From assembly GCF_900110025.1 (NCBI RefSeq), contig NZ_FOCE01000008.1, forward strand, positions 116,530 to 180,529: 64,000 bases of DNA, given 5' to 3'. A program made the position numbers and the translations under genes. Position 1 is the first letter of the stretch, and the number at the start of each line of letters is the position of its first letter. Under the pieces are notes generated by a model. That model was not told where the DNA came from, did no database searches, and was given only the letters and a program-made list of their open reading frames with translations. This document shows positions 8,585-17,783 of this stretch, in pieces. This DNA is from Gemmobacter aquatilis. GTDB taxonomy: Bacteria > Pseudomonadota > Alphaproteobacteria > Rhodobacterales > Rhodobacteraceae.

Positions 8585-9405
8585 TGGATCGCCGCTTGAC
8601 CCCCGCCAATGGCCGCGCCGCGCTGGAAACCCTGCGCGGCCTCGTTGACGCCCCCCTTTACACGAAGGGCGAACCGGCCCGCGTCGCCTTGCCGGTGGCC
8701 GATCTGCTGAAAGCCCCCGATGGCGCCCGCGACCGCCAGCTTCTGTGGGGCGAGGCGGTGACGGTGATCGACCGGCACGCAGGCTGGGCCTTCCTGCAAG
8801 CGGCGAAAGACGGCTATTGCGGCTACCTGCCCGAAGCCGCCCTTGCCGCGCCGCAAGAGTCCAGCCATTGGGTCGCCACGCCCGGCACGCATCTTTACGA
8901 CGGCCCGAAAGTCCAGCACCGCGAGCGTGCCGCGCTCAGCCTCGGTGCGCGGGTGCAGGTCATCGGCCAGACCGGCACATGGGCCGAAACGCCGGATGGG
9001 TTCGTGCCCGCCCAGCATCTGCGTGCCTTGGGCGACTGGCTGGCGGATCCGGCCACGGTCGCACAAAGCCTGCTGCATACCCCCTACCTCTGGGGCGGCA
9101 ATTCCCGCGCCGGGATCGACTGTTCCGGCCTTGCGCAACTGGCCTTTCAGGCCTGCGGCCTCGCGCTGCCCGGCGACAGCGATCTGCAAGCCGCCTGCGG
9201 CACCGCCATCCCTGCGGGTGCCCCCTTGCAGCGCAATGACCTGATCTTCTGGAAGGGTCATGTCGCCCTCGCCCTGTCGCCGGACCGGATGATCCACGCC
9301 ACCGCCGCCGTCATGGCGGTAACCGAGGAAGACATCCCCGCCGCCATCGCCCGCATCCGTGCTGCCGGGGAAGGCGAGCCTACCCATTTCCGCCGTATCC
9401 TGTAA
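8584..9405 (+). CDS. NlpC/P60 (C40) cell-wall peptidase with bacterial SH3 domains
   Basis: A 273-residue peptidase related to gamma-D-glutamyl-L-diamino acid endopeptidases such as YkfC. Two SH3-like segments occupy roughly residues 30-150. The NlpC/P60 domain carries the catalytic Cys in GIDCSGLAQLAF (C180), His in WKGHVALAL (H226) and a further polar residue in MIHATAAV (H238). No signal peptide is seen, which fits a cytoplasmic role in recycling imported muropeptides together with the overlapping M17 aminopeptidase. The start ATG overlaps the previous stop (TGATG). Confidence 0.9.
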   Translation: MDRRLTPANGRAALETLRGLVDAPLYTKGEPARVALPVADLLKAPDGARDRQLLWGEAVTVIDRHAGWAFLQAAKDGYCGYLPEAALAAPQESSHWVATPGTHLYDGPKVQHRERAALSLGARVQVIGQTGTWAETPDGFVPAQHLRALGDWLADPATVAQSLLHTPYLWGGNSRAGIDCSGLAQLAFQACGLALPGDSDLQAACGTAIPAGAPLQRNDLIFWKGHVALALSPDRMIHATAAVMAVTEEDIPAAIARIRAAGEGEPTHFRRIL

Positions 9406-9410
9406 CCGGC

Positions 9411-9461
9411 CCCCTTCATCCTGGTAAAAATACTCCGGGGGTGAGGGGGCAGCGCCCCCTC
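9411..9461 (-). repeat. Dispersed terminator-like repeat, copy 2
   Basis: Read on the minus strand: a perfect 8-bp hairpin GAGGGGGC-GCT-GCCCCCTC (9461-9443), then CACCCCCGGAGTATTTTTACC and AGGATGAAG. It sits between the convergent NlpC/P60 and DUF2794 genes and is in the terminator orientation for the DUF2794 gene. Confidence 0.78.
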
Positions 9462-9488
9462 TGCTTCGGCCCAAAGCCGCGACCCCTG

Positions 9489-9845
9489 TCAGTCGATTGG
9501 CCGGATCAGCTTCTTCTCCAGCACCCGCAGCACCGCCGCCAGATCATGGCCGCGCCGCAACACCTGCCCGCCTTCCGACACCACGGCATACATGCCCTGC
9601 TTTGCCCGCAGGTTGGGCCGCTTTTCGATCCGGTACAGCGGCGTCTCTGCCGTGCGGCGGAACACCGCGAACACCGCCACGTCGCGCTGCCCCGAGATCC
9701 CGTAATCGCGCCACTCCCCCGCCGCGACCATCCGGCCATACAGCGACAGGATCACCGCCATCTCGGCCCGATCAAACCAGACCCGCTCCGGCAGGTCGGA
9801 GTCGCGGCGCATGGGCACGGGCGGGACGGGTGGCATCATCGTCAT
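9489..9845 (-). CDS. DUF2794 protein
   Basis: A 118-residue protein of a family restricted largely to alphaproteobacteria, function unknown. The conserved core VWFDRAEMAVILSLYGRMV followed by WRDYGISGQRDVAVFAVFRR, then IEKRPNLRAKQGMYAVV and a C-terminal LRVLEKKLI, is clear. The ATG at 9845 is the first of several closely spaced methionines; MTMMPP or a shorter form beginning at 9839 are both possible. No signal peptide or membrane segment. The gene stands alone, with a dispersed repeat just after its stop. Confidence 0.85.
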   Translation of the reverse strand: MTMMPPVPPVPMRRDSDLPERVWFDRAEMAVILSLYGRMVAAGEWRDYGISGQRDVAVFAVFRRTAETPLYRIEKRPNLRAKQGMYAVVSEGGQVLRRGHDLAAVLRVLEKKLIRPID

Positions 9846-10051
9846 GTTACAAAGTGTACCCCTTCCGTGTGGTAAATCAAGAATCCCGCAGGCCACAGGG
9901 CCGCCGTAAAATCGCCGCGCAAAGACCCGGCGCCCAGCAAACTGGTGCCGTGATCCGGGGCGATACAGAAAGGGTAACAAGTGATCCCCCGGTGGTGCGG
10001 GCCAGAGCCCCCACCCAGTCCGTGCCGCCGGAATGTGCTTGTGAACCGGTC

Positions 10052-10073
10052 GGCCCCCGCTCAGGCGGGGGCC
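10052..10073. terminator. GC hairpin downstream of asparaginase gene
   Basis: Perfect 9-bp inverted repeat GGCCCCCGC-TCAG-GCGGGGGCC located about 20 bp beyond the stop of the minus-strand asparaginase gene. No T-run follows on either strand, so it is a possible 3'-end stabilising hairpin or rho-assisted terminator rather than a textbook intrinsic terminator. Confidence 0.5.
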
Positions 10074-10092
10074 ATCACCGCTTCCTGCCGGA

Positions 10093-11088
10093 TCACGCGA
10101 AACCGGGCGCCAGACGCAGAACGCCCGTCTCGATTCCCCGCCAGTTGCGCATCGGCGCCCCCAGCCGTTTCTGCGCGGCAGGATGCTGCGCCTCCAGTAC
10201 CCCCAACCGGATCAGCAGCCCGCAGATCGCCGCCTCCGACGCGCGGCTGGCGCCATCGACGATCTTCAGCGCGATGCCCAGCTTCTGGTCTGGCAGAATC
10301 GCCACGAACACCGCCTCGGCCCCCGTCTTGATTGCCACGCGCCCGCCCATGGCGCGCATCAACTCGGTGCAGGCGCGGCCTTCGCCCGCCACCATCTCGG
10401 GATAGGTGGCCATGGCGCGGGTCAGCCGGGCGGCGGCGGTTTCGCGGGCCGACCCGCCGTCGCGGGCGGCGGCAAACCAGGCCATGGCGCGGGCCAGCCC
10501 CAGCACGCTTGTCGCAAAATTCGGGGCGGAACAGCCGTCGATGCCATGGCCGGGGCTGGCTTCGCCCGTCACCTCCTCGAACGCCGCTTTCACGGCGCGC
10601 TGCAACGGGTGATCCAGCGCCACATAATCCGGCCCGGCACGCAGGTGTTTGGTCAGGGTCAGGAAGCCCGCATGTTTGCCCGAACAGTTGTTGTGAATCT
10701 GGCAGGGTCGTGCCTCGGCACGGATCAGCCGGTCGCGTTCAGTGCGGTCATAGGGTTCGTGGCTGCCGCAGCGCAGATCGGCCTCGCTCAGATCCAGATC
10801 GGCCAGCCAGCGCGACACCGCGCCGGTGTGCAGCGCCGCCCCCTGATGGCTGGCGCAAGATAGCGCAAGCTGTGATTCGCTCAGCCCGAAGGCATCCGCC
10901 GCGCCGCTTTCCACCAGCGGCAGCGCCTGCAACATCTTGCAGGAGGAGCGCGGAAAGATCACCGCCGCCGGGTCGCCCCAGGCCTCGACGATGCTGCCGG
11001 ACGCATCGCAGATCACCGCATGGCCGGAATGGGCGCTTTCCAGCAGCCCCCCGCGCCAGACTTCGACCATCGGAACCGCCTTGTTCAT
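10093..11088 (-). CDS. L-asparaginase, Rhizobium etli type (class 3)
   Basis: A 331-residue asparaginase of the thermolabile, Ser-beta-lactamase-like fold first known from Rhizobium etli, unrelated to E. coli AnsA/AnsB. The catalytic S-x-x-K motif is FPRSSCKMLQ, the zinc/cysteine motif is NNCSGKHAGFL and the third conserved cysteine is in GIDGCSAPNFA. It hydrolyses L-asparagine to aspartate and ammonia. Of three nearby methionines, the ATG at 11088 is best spaced (6 nt) from AGGGAG. No signal peptide. It is divergent from the IalB-like gene. Confidence 0.9.
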   Translation of the reverse strand: MNKAVPMVEVWRGGLLESAHSGHAVICDASGSIVEAWGDPAAVIFPRSSCKMLQALPLVESGAADAFGLSESQLALSCASHQGAALHTGAVSRWLADLDLSEADLRCGSHEPYDRTERDRLIRAEARPCQIHNNCSGKHAGFLTLTKHLRAGPDYVALDHPLQRAVKAAFEEVTGEASPGHGIDGCSAPNFATSVLGLARAMAWFAAARDGGSARETAAARLTRAMATYPEMVAGEGRACTELMRAMGGRVAIKTGAEAVFVAILPDQKLGIALKIVDGASRASEAAICGLLIRLGVLEAQHPAAQKRLGAPMRNWRGIETGVLRLAPGFA

Positions 11089-11256
11089 GCCCATCTCCCT
11101 CACAGATGCGCGATTCTTGGCGCATCTGCCTTTCGTGGCTTGCCATTTTCACGCTATGAAGGGATATCGGGTTCAATTCCATCCTGCCAGATACAAGGCC
11201 GGGTCAAGCGGTCGCGCAGGATGGGCACAGGCATTCTCGGCTGGAGGCTGACATAT

Positions 11257-11793
11257 ATGACATCCCTTCTCGCACGCACCCTCGGCGGGGCCGCGCTGGT
11301 TCTGGCAGCGGCGACCGGCGTGATGGCACAGGAATCCACCAATCAGGTGGCTGTGATGACCGACTGGTCGGTTTTCAGCGAGCCGACAGACGGCAAGCCG
11401 AAGGAATGCTGGGGCGTGTCGAAACCGAAAGAGACGGTGAACACCCGTGACGGCAAGCCGGTGGCGGCGCAGCGCAGCGACATTCTGCTGTTCGTGACCT
11501 TCCGCGCCGGTGGCGGCGGCAAGGGCGAGGTGAGCTTCACCGGCGGCTATCCCTTTGCCGGCGGTTCGACCGTGAATGTCGATATCGGCGGCACCGGGTT
11601 TGAACTGTTCACCGATGGCGAATTTGCCTGGACGGCGAATGCCGATCAGGACGCGGCCATTGTGGCGGCGCTGAAAAAAGGCTCCACCGCCGTTCTGACC
11701 GCGCGGTCGGGCCGGGGCACCGTGACCAAGGACACCTTCTCGCTGCGCGGGTTTACCGCTGCGATGGAAGACGCGGCGAAACGCTGCAACTGA
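11257..11793 (+). CDS. Secreted IalB-like protein (invasion-associated locus B family)
   Basis: A 178-residue periplasmic protein with a clear signal peptide (residues 1-24, cleavage after VMA). The mature part has WSVFSEPTDGKPKECWGVSKP, a beta-rich core VSFTGGYPFAGGSTVNV and two cysteines, one early and one at the C-terminus, which probably form a disulfide. This is the IalB family pattern; in environmental Rhodobacteraceae the role is not invasion and is unknown. The ATG at 11257 follows GGAGG by 9 nt. The 130 bp after it show no obvious terminator before rlmN. Confidence 0.82.
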   Translation: MTSLLARTLGGAALVLAAATGVMAQESTNQVAVMTDWSVFSEPTDGKPKECWGVSKPKETVNTRDGKPVAAQRSDILLFVTFRAGGGGKGEVSFTGGYPFAGGSTVNVDIGGTGFELFTDGEFAWTANADQDAAIVAALKKGSTAVLTARSGRGTVTKDTFSLRGFTAAMEDAAKRCN

Positions 11794-11925
11794 GCGCGGC
11801 GCAAGCCGACTGACCGGATTTTGGCGGGGCTGCGGGCGCAGTCACGCCAATTTTCCTTTTCTCCCTTTGGCAAGCGCGCGCTTATCCTGTAAGAGGCCCG
11901 CTCAGCCAAAGGAATCCGTGCCCTC

Positions 11926-13122
11926 ATGTCCGCCCCGCTTAGCCCCGCCCCGACTGCCCCGATCACGCAAGACGTGCTGACCCTGCCGCGCAAGCTGCCG
12001 GAAGGGGGCAAGACCAACCTCGTCGGCCTGACGCGCGACCAGTTGCGCGATGCGCTGATCGCTGCGGGCACGCCGGAGCGGCAGGCGAAGATGCGGGTCG
12101 GGCAGGTCTGGCAGTGGATCTACCATTGGGGCGTGCGCGATTTCGCGCAGATGACCAATCTTGCCAAGGATTACCGCGCCCTTCTTGCCGAAAACTTCGT
12201 GGTCGAGGTGCCCGAGGTGGTGAATCGCCAGATTTCGGCCGATGGCACGCGCAAATATCTGGTGCGCATCGCGGGCGGGCACGAGGTTGAGGTGGTGTAT
12301 ATCCCCGAGGAAACGCGCGGCACGCTGTGCATTTCCAGCCAGGTGGGCTGCACGCTGACTTGTTCCTTCTGCCATACCGGCACGCAGAAACTGGTCCGCA
12401 ACCTGACGGCGGGGGAAATCGTCGGTCAGGTGATGCTGGCGCGCGATGATCTGAACGAATGGCCGGTGCCCGGCGCGCCGAAGGATGAAACCCGGCTGAT
12501 CAGCAACGTGGTGCTGATGGGCATGGGCGAGCCGCTGTACAACTTTGAAAACGTGCGCGACGCGATGAAGGTGGTGATGGATGGCGAGGGGATCAGCCTG
12601 TCGCGCCGCCGTATCACCCTGTCCACCAGCGGGATCGTGCCCGAGATCGCCCGCGCCGCCGAGGAAATCGGCTGCCTGCTGGCCGTCAGCTTTCATGCCA
12701 CCACCGACGAGGTGCGCGACAAGCTGGTGCCGGTGAACAAGAAATGGAATATCAAGACCTTGCTGGACACGCTGCGCGAATATCCGCGCCTGTCGAACAG
12801 CGAGCGCATCACCTTTGAATATGTGATGCTGAAGGATGTGAACGACAGCGACGCCGATGCGCGCCGTCTGGTGAAGCTGATTGCGGGCATCCCGGCCAAG
12901 ATCAACCTGATCCCGTTCAACGAATGGCCCGGCGCGCCCTATGTGCGCTCGGATTGGGAGCGGATCGAGGTGTTTGCCGATATCCTGTACAAGGCTGGCT
13001 ATGCCAGCCCGATCCGCACCCCGCGCGGCGAGGATATCATGGCCGCCTGCGGGCAGTTGAAATCCGCCACGGAACGGGCGCGCAAGAGCCGGGCCGAGAT
13101 TGCGGCAGAGGCCGGGCTGTAA
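11926..13122 (+). CDS. rlmN: 23S rRNA (adenine-2503-C2)-methyltransferase RlmN
   Basis: A 398-residue radical SAM enzyme that methylates A2503 of 23S rRNA and, in E. coli, A37 of some tRNAs. The iron-sulfur motif C-T-L-T-C-S-F-C sits in [17 protein letters not shown]; the methyl-carrying cysteine is the one in IMAACGQLK near the C-terminus. The SAM-binding [10 protein letters not shown] and substrate motif [11 protein letters not shown] are present. The N-terminal [14 protein letters not shown] segment is typical. Length matches the family. It is convergent with the antiporter gene, with a single base between stops. Confidence 0.97.
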   Translation: MSAPLSPAPTAPITQDVLTLPRKLPEGGKTNLVGLTRDQLRDALIAAGTPERQAKMRVGQVWQWIYHWGVRDFAQMTNLAKDYRALLAENFVVEVPEVVNRQISADGTRKYLVRIAGGHEVEVVYIPEETRGTLCISSQVGCTLTCSFCHTGTQKLVRNLTAGEIVGQVMLARDDLNEWPVPGAPKDETRLISNVVLMGMGEPLYNFENVRDAMKVVMDGEGISLSRRRITLSTSGIVPEIARAAEEIGCLLAVSFHATTDEVRDKLVPVNKKWNIKTLLDTLREYPRLSNSERITFEYVMLKDVNDSDADARRLVKLIAGIPAKINLIPFNEWPGAPYVRSDWERIEVFADILYKAGYASPIRTPRGEDIMAACGQLKSATERARKSRAEIAAEAGL

Positions 13123-13123
13123 G

Positions 13124-14368
13124 CTATTCCGGCAGCGGTTCCGCCTGGGGCGGGGCCGCGAAGCGCCGATCGATCAGGTGGAACAGCAACGGGTTCACCA
13201 GAATTGACAGCATCGCCCCCGCCACGACCAGATCGCGCGCCTCGGGCGGCACGATGGTCAGGTTGACCCCCATCACGATCAGGATGAACGAGAACTCGCC
13301 GATCTGCGCAAGGCTGGCAGCGATGGTCAGTGCGGCGGCCCGGTCATGCCCGAAGGCGCGCATGATCCCATAGGCGGCCAGTGATTTGACCAGCAGGATC
13401 ACGGCGACGGTGGCCAGAACGGCGACCGGATGTTCCAGCAAGATCATCGGGTTGAACAGCATGCCCACCGAGACGAAGAACAGCACGGCAAAGGCATCGC
13501 GCAGCGGCATCACGTCTTTCATCGCCTGCGCCGACAGGGTGGACCCGGCCATGACCATACCGGCAAAAAAGGCGCCAAGCGCGAAGGATACGCCGAAAAT
13601 CGCCGAAGATCCGAAGGCCACCCCCAGCGCGATGGCCAGAACCGACAGGCGAAACAGCTCGCGCGAGCCGGTCATCGCTACATAATCCAGCAGCCAGGGG
13701 ATCAGGCGGCGCCCGACGATCAGCATCAGCGCGACGAAGGCCGAAACCTTGACGGCCGTCACCAGCAGCGTGGCGGTCAGCGGGCCAAGGCCGATGCGGG
13801 CCACCTCGGCGGCGCCCGCGTCCAGCGGCACGGGTTTGCCGCCCAACAGCCCGGCCAGCGGCGGGATCATCACCAGCGCCAGCACCATGGCCAGATCTTC
13901 GACCACCAGCCAGCCGACGGCGATATGGCCACGCTCGGTTGTCTCCAGATGCCGTTCCTGCAGGGCGCGCAGCAGCACGACGGTCGAGGCGACGGACAGC
14001 GACAGGCCGAAGATCAGGCTGGCGCCCAAGCTCCACCCCATCAGCCAGCCGACGGCGGCGCCAAAGCCGGTTGCCACCAGAATCTGCCCCAAAGCGCCCG
14101 GAATCGCGATGGTTTTCACCGCCAGCAGCTCTTTCAGCGAGAAATGCAGCCCCACGCCGAACATCAGCAGGATCACCCCCAGTTCGGAAAGCTCTGCCGC
14201 AAGATGTTGATCTGCCACATAGCCGGGGGTGAAGGGGCCGATGACGACGCCCGACAGCAGGTAACCGGCGATCAGCGGCAGGCGCAGTTTCTGCGCCAGC
14301 AGGCCAAAGACGAAGGCAAGGCCGAGACCGGCGACGATGGTGGCGATGAGGGGCGTGCTGTGCTCCAA
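13124..14368 (-). CDS. YbaL-like CPA2 cation:proton antiporter lacking a regulatory RCK domain
   Basis: A predicted 414-residue inner-membrane transporter with about 12 hydrophobic segments. The N-terminus EHSTPLIATIVAGLGLAF and the motif LGVILLMFGVGLHFSLKELLAV match E. coli YbaL and KefB/C closely. YbaL and Kef proteins carry a C-terminal NAD-binding RCK domain; here the protein ends right after the last membrane helix (FHLIDRRFAAPPQ). The start is taken as TTG at 14368, because GGAG stands 6 nt upstream and the protein then aligns with YbaL residue 1. Starting at 14479 or 14545 would add a proline-rich non-membrane leader. Likely exchanges K+ or Na+ for H+. Confidence 0.78.
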   Translation of the reverse strand: MEHSTPLIATIVAGLGLAFVFGLLAQKLRLPLIAGYLLSGVVIGPFTPGYVADQHLAAELSELGVILLMFGVGLHFSLKELLAVKTIAIPGALGQILVATGFGAAVGWLMGWSLGASLIFGLSLSVASTVVLLRALQERHLETTERGHIAVGWLVVEDLAMVLALVMIPPLAGLLGGKPVPLDAGAAEVARIGLGPLTATLLVTAVKVSAFVALMLIVGRRLIPWLLDYVAMTGSRELFRLSVLAIALGVAFGSSAIFGVSFALGAFFAGMVMAGSTLSAQAMKDVMPLRDAFAVLFFVSVGMLFNPMILLEHPVAVLATVAVILLVKSLAAYGIMRAFGHDRAAALTIAASLAQIGEFSFILIVMGVNLTIVPPEARDLVVAGAMLSILVNPLLFHLIDRRFAAPPQAEPLPE

Positions 14369-14596
14369 TGCGGACTCCGAGGGGGTAAGGCGCGTGATTT
14401 CAAGGCGTTGCACCCGCAGATGCGGGGCAGGATGGGGGATGGGCGGATATGGTTCAAAGGTAAACTTTTGCGGCGCCATCACAAGGGCAGGGTGGGGGAA
14501 TGTGGGAAAGATTGGATCACGATTCGCCCCGCGATCTTTCATCATATTTCAATCGCGGCGCTTTTCAGCGGGTTTGGCGGCTGCTACCCCTAGGGG

Positions 14597-15814
14597 ATGA
14601 GCCATTTGCCCGTGATCCCCAATGCCCTTGCCCGGCGCCTGTTTCTGGACCGTCACGCGCTGGCCGAACCGCCGGTGGGGGCGGCGAGCGGTGCGGCTTT
14701 GGCGACGCTGATTGACCGCATAGGCTTTGTGCAGGTGGACAGCATCAACACCGTATCGCGGGCCCACCACATGATCTTGTGGGCGCGGCGGCAAAGCTAC
14801 AAGCCCGAGGCGCTGGCGCGGTTGCTGGAGCGGGACCGGGCGCTGTTCGAACATTGGACGCATGATGCCTCGATCCTGCCGGTGGGGCTGTTTCCGGCCT
14901 GGAAGCATCGGTTTGACCGCGACCGCGCGCGGCTGGTGCAGCGATGGACGGGCTGGCAGCGCGCCGGGTTTCACGAGAAATTTTCAGAGGTTCTTCAACG
15001 GGTTGCCGATCACGGCCCGGTGACTTCGGCCGAGGTGGGCGAGGGGGAGGAGCGCGGCAAGGGTGGCTGGTGGGACTGGCATCCCTCGAAGGCGGCGCTG
15101 GAATATCTGTGGCGGGTGGGCGAGCTTTCGGTGACGCGGCGCGAGGGGTTTCGCAAGGTCTATGACCTGACGGAACGGGTGATCCCCGAGGCAGTGCGGC
15201 GGCTGGATCTGGCGCCGGAACAGGCGGTGGACTGGGCTTGCGATGCGGCGCTGGCGCGGTTGGGCTTTGCCACTAGCGGCGAGATTGCGGCCTATTGGGG
15301 CGCGGTTTCACCTGATGAATCAAAGGCTTGGTGTGAGACGGCGCTGCGGCGTGGTGATCTGGTCGAGGTGATGGTGGAAGGGGCGGAGGGCAGTTTGCGC
15401 AAGCATCTGGCGCGGCCCGGCCTGCTGGCAGCGCCCCCGCCCGAGCCGCCGTCGCGGTTGCGCATCCTGTCGCCCTTTGATCCGGCGCTGCGTGATCGCA
15501 AACGCGCGGAACGGCTGTTCGGCTTTCACTATCGGATCGAGGTGTTTGTGCCGGAAAACCAAAGGAAATTCGGCTATTACGTCTTTCCGGTGCTGGAAGG
15601 CGCGCGGCTGGTGGGGCGGGTGGATGCGAAGGCGTTCCGCGATGCGCGCGTGCTGCGGGTGCGGGCGTTCTGGCCGGAGTTGGGCGTGGCCTTGGGCGCC
15701 GGGCGCCGGGCGAAGCTGGAGGCGGAACTGGACCGGCTGGCCCGGTTTGCGGGCTGCGATGCGGTGGAGTTCGCGCCGGACTGGCAGCGCCCGGCGCTGG
15801 CGCCCGCGCGCTGA
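14597..15814 (+). CDS. YcaQ-type DNA glycosylase (winged-helix, crosslink repair family)
   Basis: A 405-residue member of the HTH_42/YcaQ (AlkX) family. E. coli YcaQ removes alkylated bases and unhooks interstrand crosslinks; it uses a Q-x-D active-site motif, seen here as FVQVDSINTV near residue 48. Further family blocks are RAHHMILWARRQSY, LFEHWTHDASILP, LRILSPFDPALRDRKRAERLFGF (broken here as ILSPFDPAL and RLFGFHYRIEVF) and the C-terminal GRVDAKAFRDARVLRV. No signal peptide. The ATG directly follows a GGGG run. Function inferred from family only. Confidence 0.88.
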   Translation: MSHLPVIPNALARRLFLDRHALAEPPVGAASGAALATLIDRIGFVQVDSINTVSRAHHMILWARRQSYKPEALARLLERDRALFEHWTHDASILPVGLFPAWKHRFDRDRARLVQRWTGWQRAGFHEKFSEVLQRVADHGPVTSAEVGEGEERGKGGWWDWHPSKAALEYLWRVGELSVTRREGFRKVYDLTERVIPEAVRRLDLAPEQAVDWACDAALARLGFATSGEIAAYWGAVSPDESKAWCETALRRGDLVEVMVEGAEGSLRKHLARPGLLAAPPPEPPSRLRILSPFDPALRDRKRAERLFGFHYRIEVFVPENQRKFGYYVFPVLEGARLVGRVDAKAFRDARVLRVRAFWPELGVALGAGRRAKLEAELDRLARFAGCDAVEFAPDWQRPALAPAR

Positions 15815-15855
15815 GTTTACCGGGCCAAAACCCGCGAAAAGGGGGGGTGACATTG

Positions 15856-15877
15856 GTACACCCCCTGTGCACCCCCG
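15856..15877 (+). repeat. Two tandem 11-bp repeats GTRCACCCCCN, copy A
   Basis: GTACACCCCCT (15856-15866) is followed directly by GTGCACCCCCG (15867-15877), in the convergent gap between the YcaQ and LOG genes. The same two 11-mers occur in the opposite order and on the other strand at 46337-46358. An 11-bp period is one helical turn, as for side-by-side protein binding. Confidence 0.6.
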
Positions 15878-15931
15878 GTGCCGCAGCGGGGCTGCGCCTT
15901 TTGCCGGGGGGCGGGCGTTAACCTTGGGCCC

Positions 15932-16756
15932 TCAGGCGCAGGGCGTGACCCAGGCGTCGATCACCGCGACGGCCTCTTCGGCGGTTTCGACATAGGTGAA
16001 CAGCTCGATGTCTTCGGGGTTGATGGTGCCCGCATCGGCAAGCGCCTGCCAGTTGATGACGCCTTCCCAGAAGGCGCGACCGAACAGCAGGAAGGGCACC
16101 CGCTTCATCCGCCCGGTCTGGATCAGGGTCAGGCTTTCGAACATTTCGTCCAGCGTGCCGAAGCCGCCGGGGAAGACGCAGATCGCGGCGGCCCGCATCA
16201 GGAAATGCATCTTGCGGATGGCGAAGTAGTGGAAGTTGAAGCTGAGATCGGGGGTCACATAGGGGTTGGGCGCCTGTTCATGCGGCAGCACGATGTTGAG
16301 CCCGATCGACTGGCCGCCCGCCTCGGACGCGCCGCGATTGCCCGCCTCCATCACGCCCGGCCCGCCGCCGGTGCAGATGACATGTTCGCGCCCATAGCTG
16401 GCCATCGACCGTTCGGTCATCAGGAAGGCAAAGCGGTGCGCCTCGCCATAATAGCGCGACAGGGCGGCGAGGGTTTCGGTCTTTGCCGTCTCTTTGCGTT
16501 CGGGCGCGGGGATGCGGGCGCCGCCGAACAGCACGATGGTGGATTTGATGCCGCGTTCATCCAGCACCATCTGCGGTTTGAGCAGTTCCAGTTGCAGGCG
16601 GACGGGGCGCAGTTCTTCGCGCATCAGGAAATCGGGGTCGGCGAAGGCCAGGCGATAGGCGGGCGCGCGGGTCTGCGGCGTATCGGGGATGCGGTGGGCG
16701 GCGGCCACGTCCTGCACGGAATCGCGGAAGGGATGGGCGCGGGGTTCGTCGGTCAT
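15932..16756 (-). CDS. LOG family protein (cytokinin-riboside 5'-monophosphate phosphoribohydrolase-like)
   Basis: A 274-residue TIGR00730/LOG protein. The family nucleotide-binding motif P-G-G-F-G-T-L-D-E-M-F-E is present, preceded by VICTGGGPGVMEAGNRGA; the conserved ARIP/FGGARIP element and FHYFAIRKMHFLMRA are also seen. LOG enzymes cleave ribose phosphate from nucleoside 5'-monophosphates; many bacterial members are annotated as lysine decarboxylases in error. About 90 residues at the N-terminus precede the core, which puts it in the longer LOG subgroup. Alone on its strand, divergent from dapD. Confidence 0.9.
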   Translation of the reverse strand: MTDEPRAHPFRDSVQDVAAAHRIPDTPQTRAPAYRLAFADPDFLMREELRPVRLQLELLKPQMVLDERGIKSTIVLFGGARIPAPERKETAKTETLAALSRYYGEAHRFAFLMTERSMASYGREHVICTGGGPGVMEAGNRGASEAGGQSIGLNIVLPHEQAPNPYVTPDLSFNFHYFAIRKMHFLMRAAAICVFPGGFGTLDEMFESLTLIQTGRMKRVPFLLFGRAFWEGVINWQALADAGTINPEDIELFTYVETAEEAVAVIDAWVTPCA

Positions 16757-16846
16757 GGGGGCCTCGGGGGACGTTCGGGGGGTGATTGCGTGGGCGGGGT
16801 GTCCCGTCTATAGCTGCGGGCGCCGCAGAGAAACAGAGGAAGCGCC

Positions 16847-17671
16847 ATGAGCAACGCCGCACTGGAAGCCGCCATCGAAACCGCCTGGGAGGCGCGCGAT
16901 GCCATTACCCCGGCCACCAGGGGCGAGGCCCGCGACGCCGTGGAAGCGACACTGGCGGCGCTGGGCGCGGGCACGCTGCGCGTGGCCGAAAAGCGCGGTG
17001 CCGACTGGCATGTGAACCAATGGGCGAAAAAGGCGGTGCTGCTGGGCTTCCGTCTGCAGGACATGGGGCTGCAATCGGGCGGGCCGCAGGGCAGCAGCTG
17101 GTGGGACAAGGTGGACAGCAAGTTCGCCGGCTGGGGCGAGGCGGACTTCCGCGATGCGGGCTTCCGCGCCGTGCCGAATTGCATCGTGCGCAAATCGGCG
17201 CATATCGCCAAGGGCGTGGTGCTGATGCCGTCTTTCGTGAACCTCGGCGCCTTTGTCGATGAGGGCACGATGGTGGATACCTGGGCCACCGTCGGCTCTT
17301 GTGCGCAGATCGGCAAGGGCGTGCACCTGTCGGGTGGTGTGGGCATCGGTGGCGTGCTGGAGCCGATGCAGGCCGGGCCGACGATCATCGAGGACAACTG
17401 CTTTATCGGGGCGCGGTCCGAGGTGGTGGAAGGCTGCATCGTGCGCGAAGGCTCGGTTCTGGGCATGGGCGTGTTCATCGGCAAATCGACCAAGATCGTG
17501 GACCGGGAGACCGGCGCGGTGAGCTATGGCGAGGTGCCTGCGGGTTCGGTCGTGGTGGCGGGGTCGATGCCGTCGAAGAACGGCATCAACCTGTATTGCG
17601 CGGTGATCGTGAAGAAGGTGGATGCGCAGACGCGGTCGAAAACCTCGATCAACGAGCTGCTGCGGGACTGA
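16847..17671 (+). CDS. dapD: Tetrahydrodipicolinate N-succinyltransferase DapD
   Basis: A 274-residue enzyme that succinylates 2,3,4,5-tetrahydropyridine-2,6-dicarboxylate with succinyl-CoA, a step of lysine and diaminopimelate synthesis. The left-handed beta-helix hexapeptide repeats run from about residue 105 ([21 protein letters not shown]) to 220, with the family block [20 protein letters not shown], ending in the C-terminal [18 protein letters not shown]. Length equals the E. coli protein. dapE, the next step but one, lies 25 kb away in this window. GAGGAAG precedes the start. Confidence 0.96.
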   Translation: MSNAALEAAIETAWEARDAITPATRGEARDAVEATLAALGAGTLRVAEKRGADWHVNQWAKKAVLLGFRLQDMGLQSGGPQGSSWWDKVDSKFAGWGEADFRDAGFRAVPNCIVRKSAHIAKGVVLMPSFVNLGAFVDEGTMVDTWATVGSCAQIGKGVHLSGGVGIGGVLEPMQAGPTIIEDNCFIGARSEVVEGCIVREGSVLGMGVFIGKSTKIVDRETGAVSYGEVPAGSVVVAGSMPSKNGINLYCAVIVKKVDAQTRSKTSINELLRD

Positions 17672-17783
17672 CGCCGCCGTTTCTGCGGCCCCGGCCGGGG
17701 GGATGCCCCGCCGTGGCCGCAGGACGCCGGGCAAGGGCGCAAATGCCTTGCGCGACAGGCGCGCGCGGGGGTATCGCAGAGGG

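Noticed and set aside
11169..11181. GGGTTCAATTCC, a T-loop-like sequence suggesting a tRNA
   Set aside because: The bases flanking it do not pair into a T-stem, and no acceptor, D or anticodon arm can be built around it.
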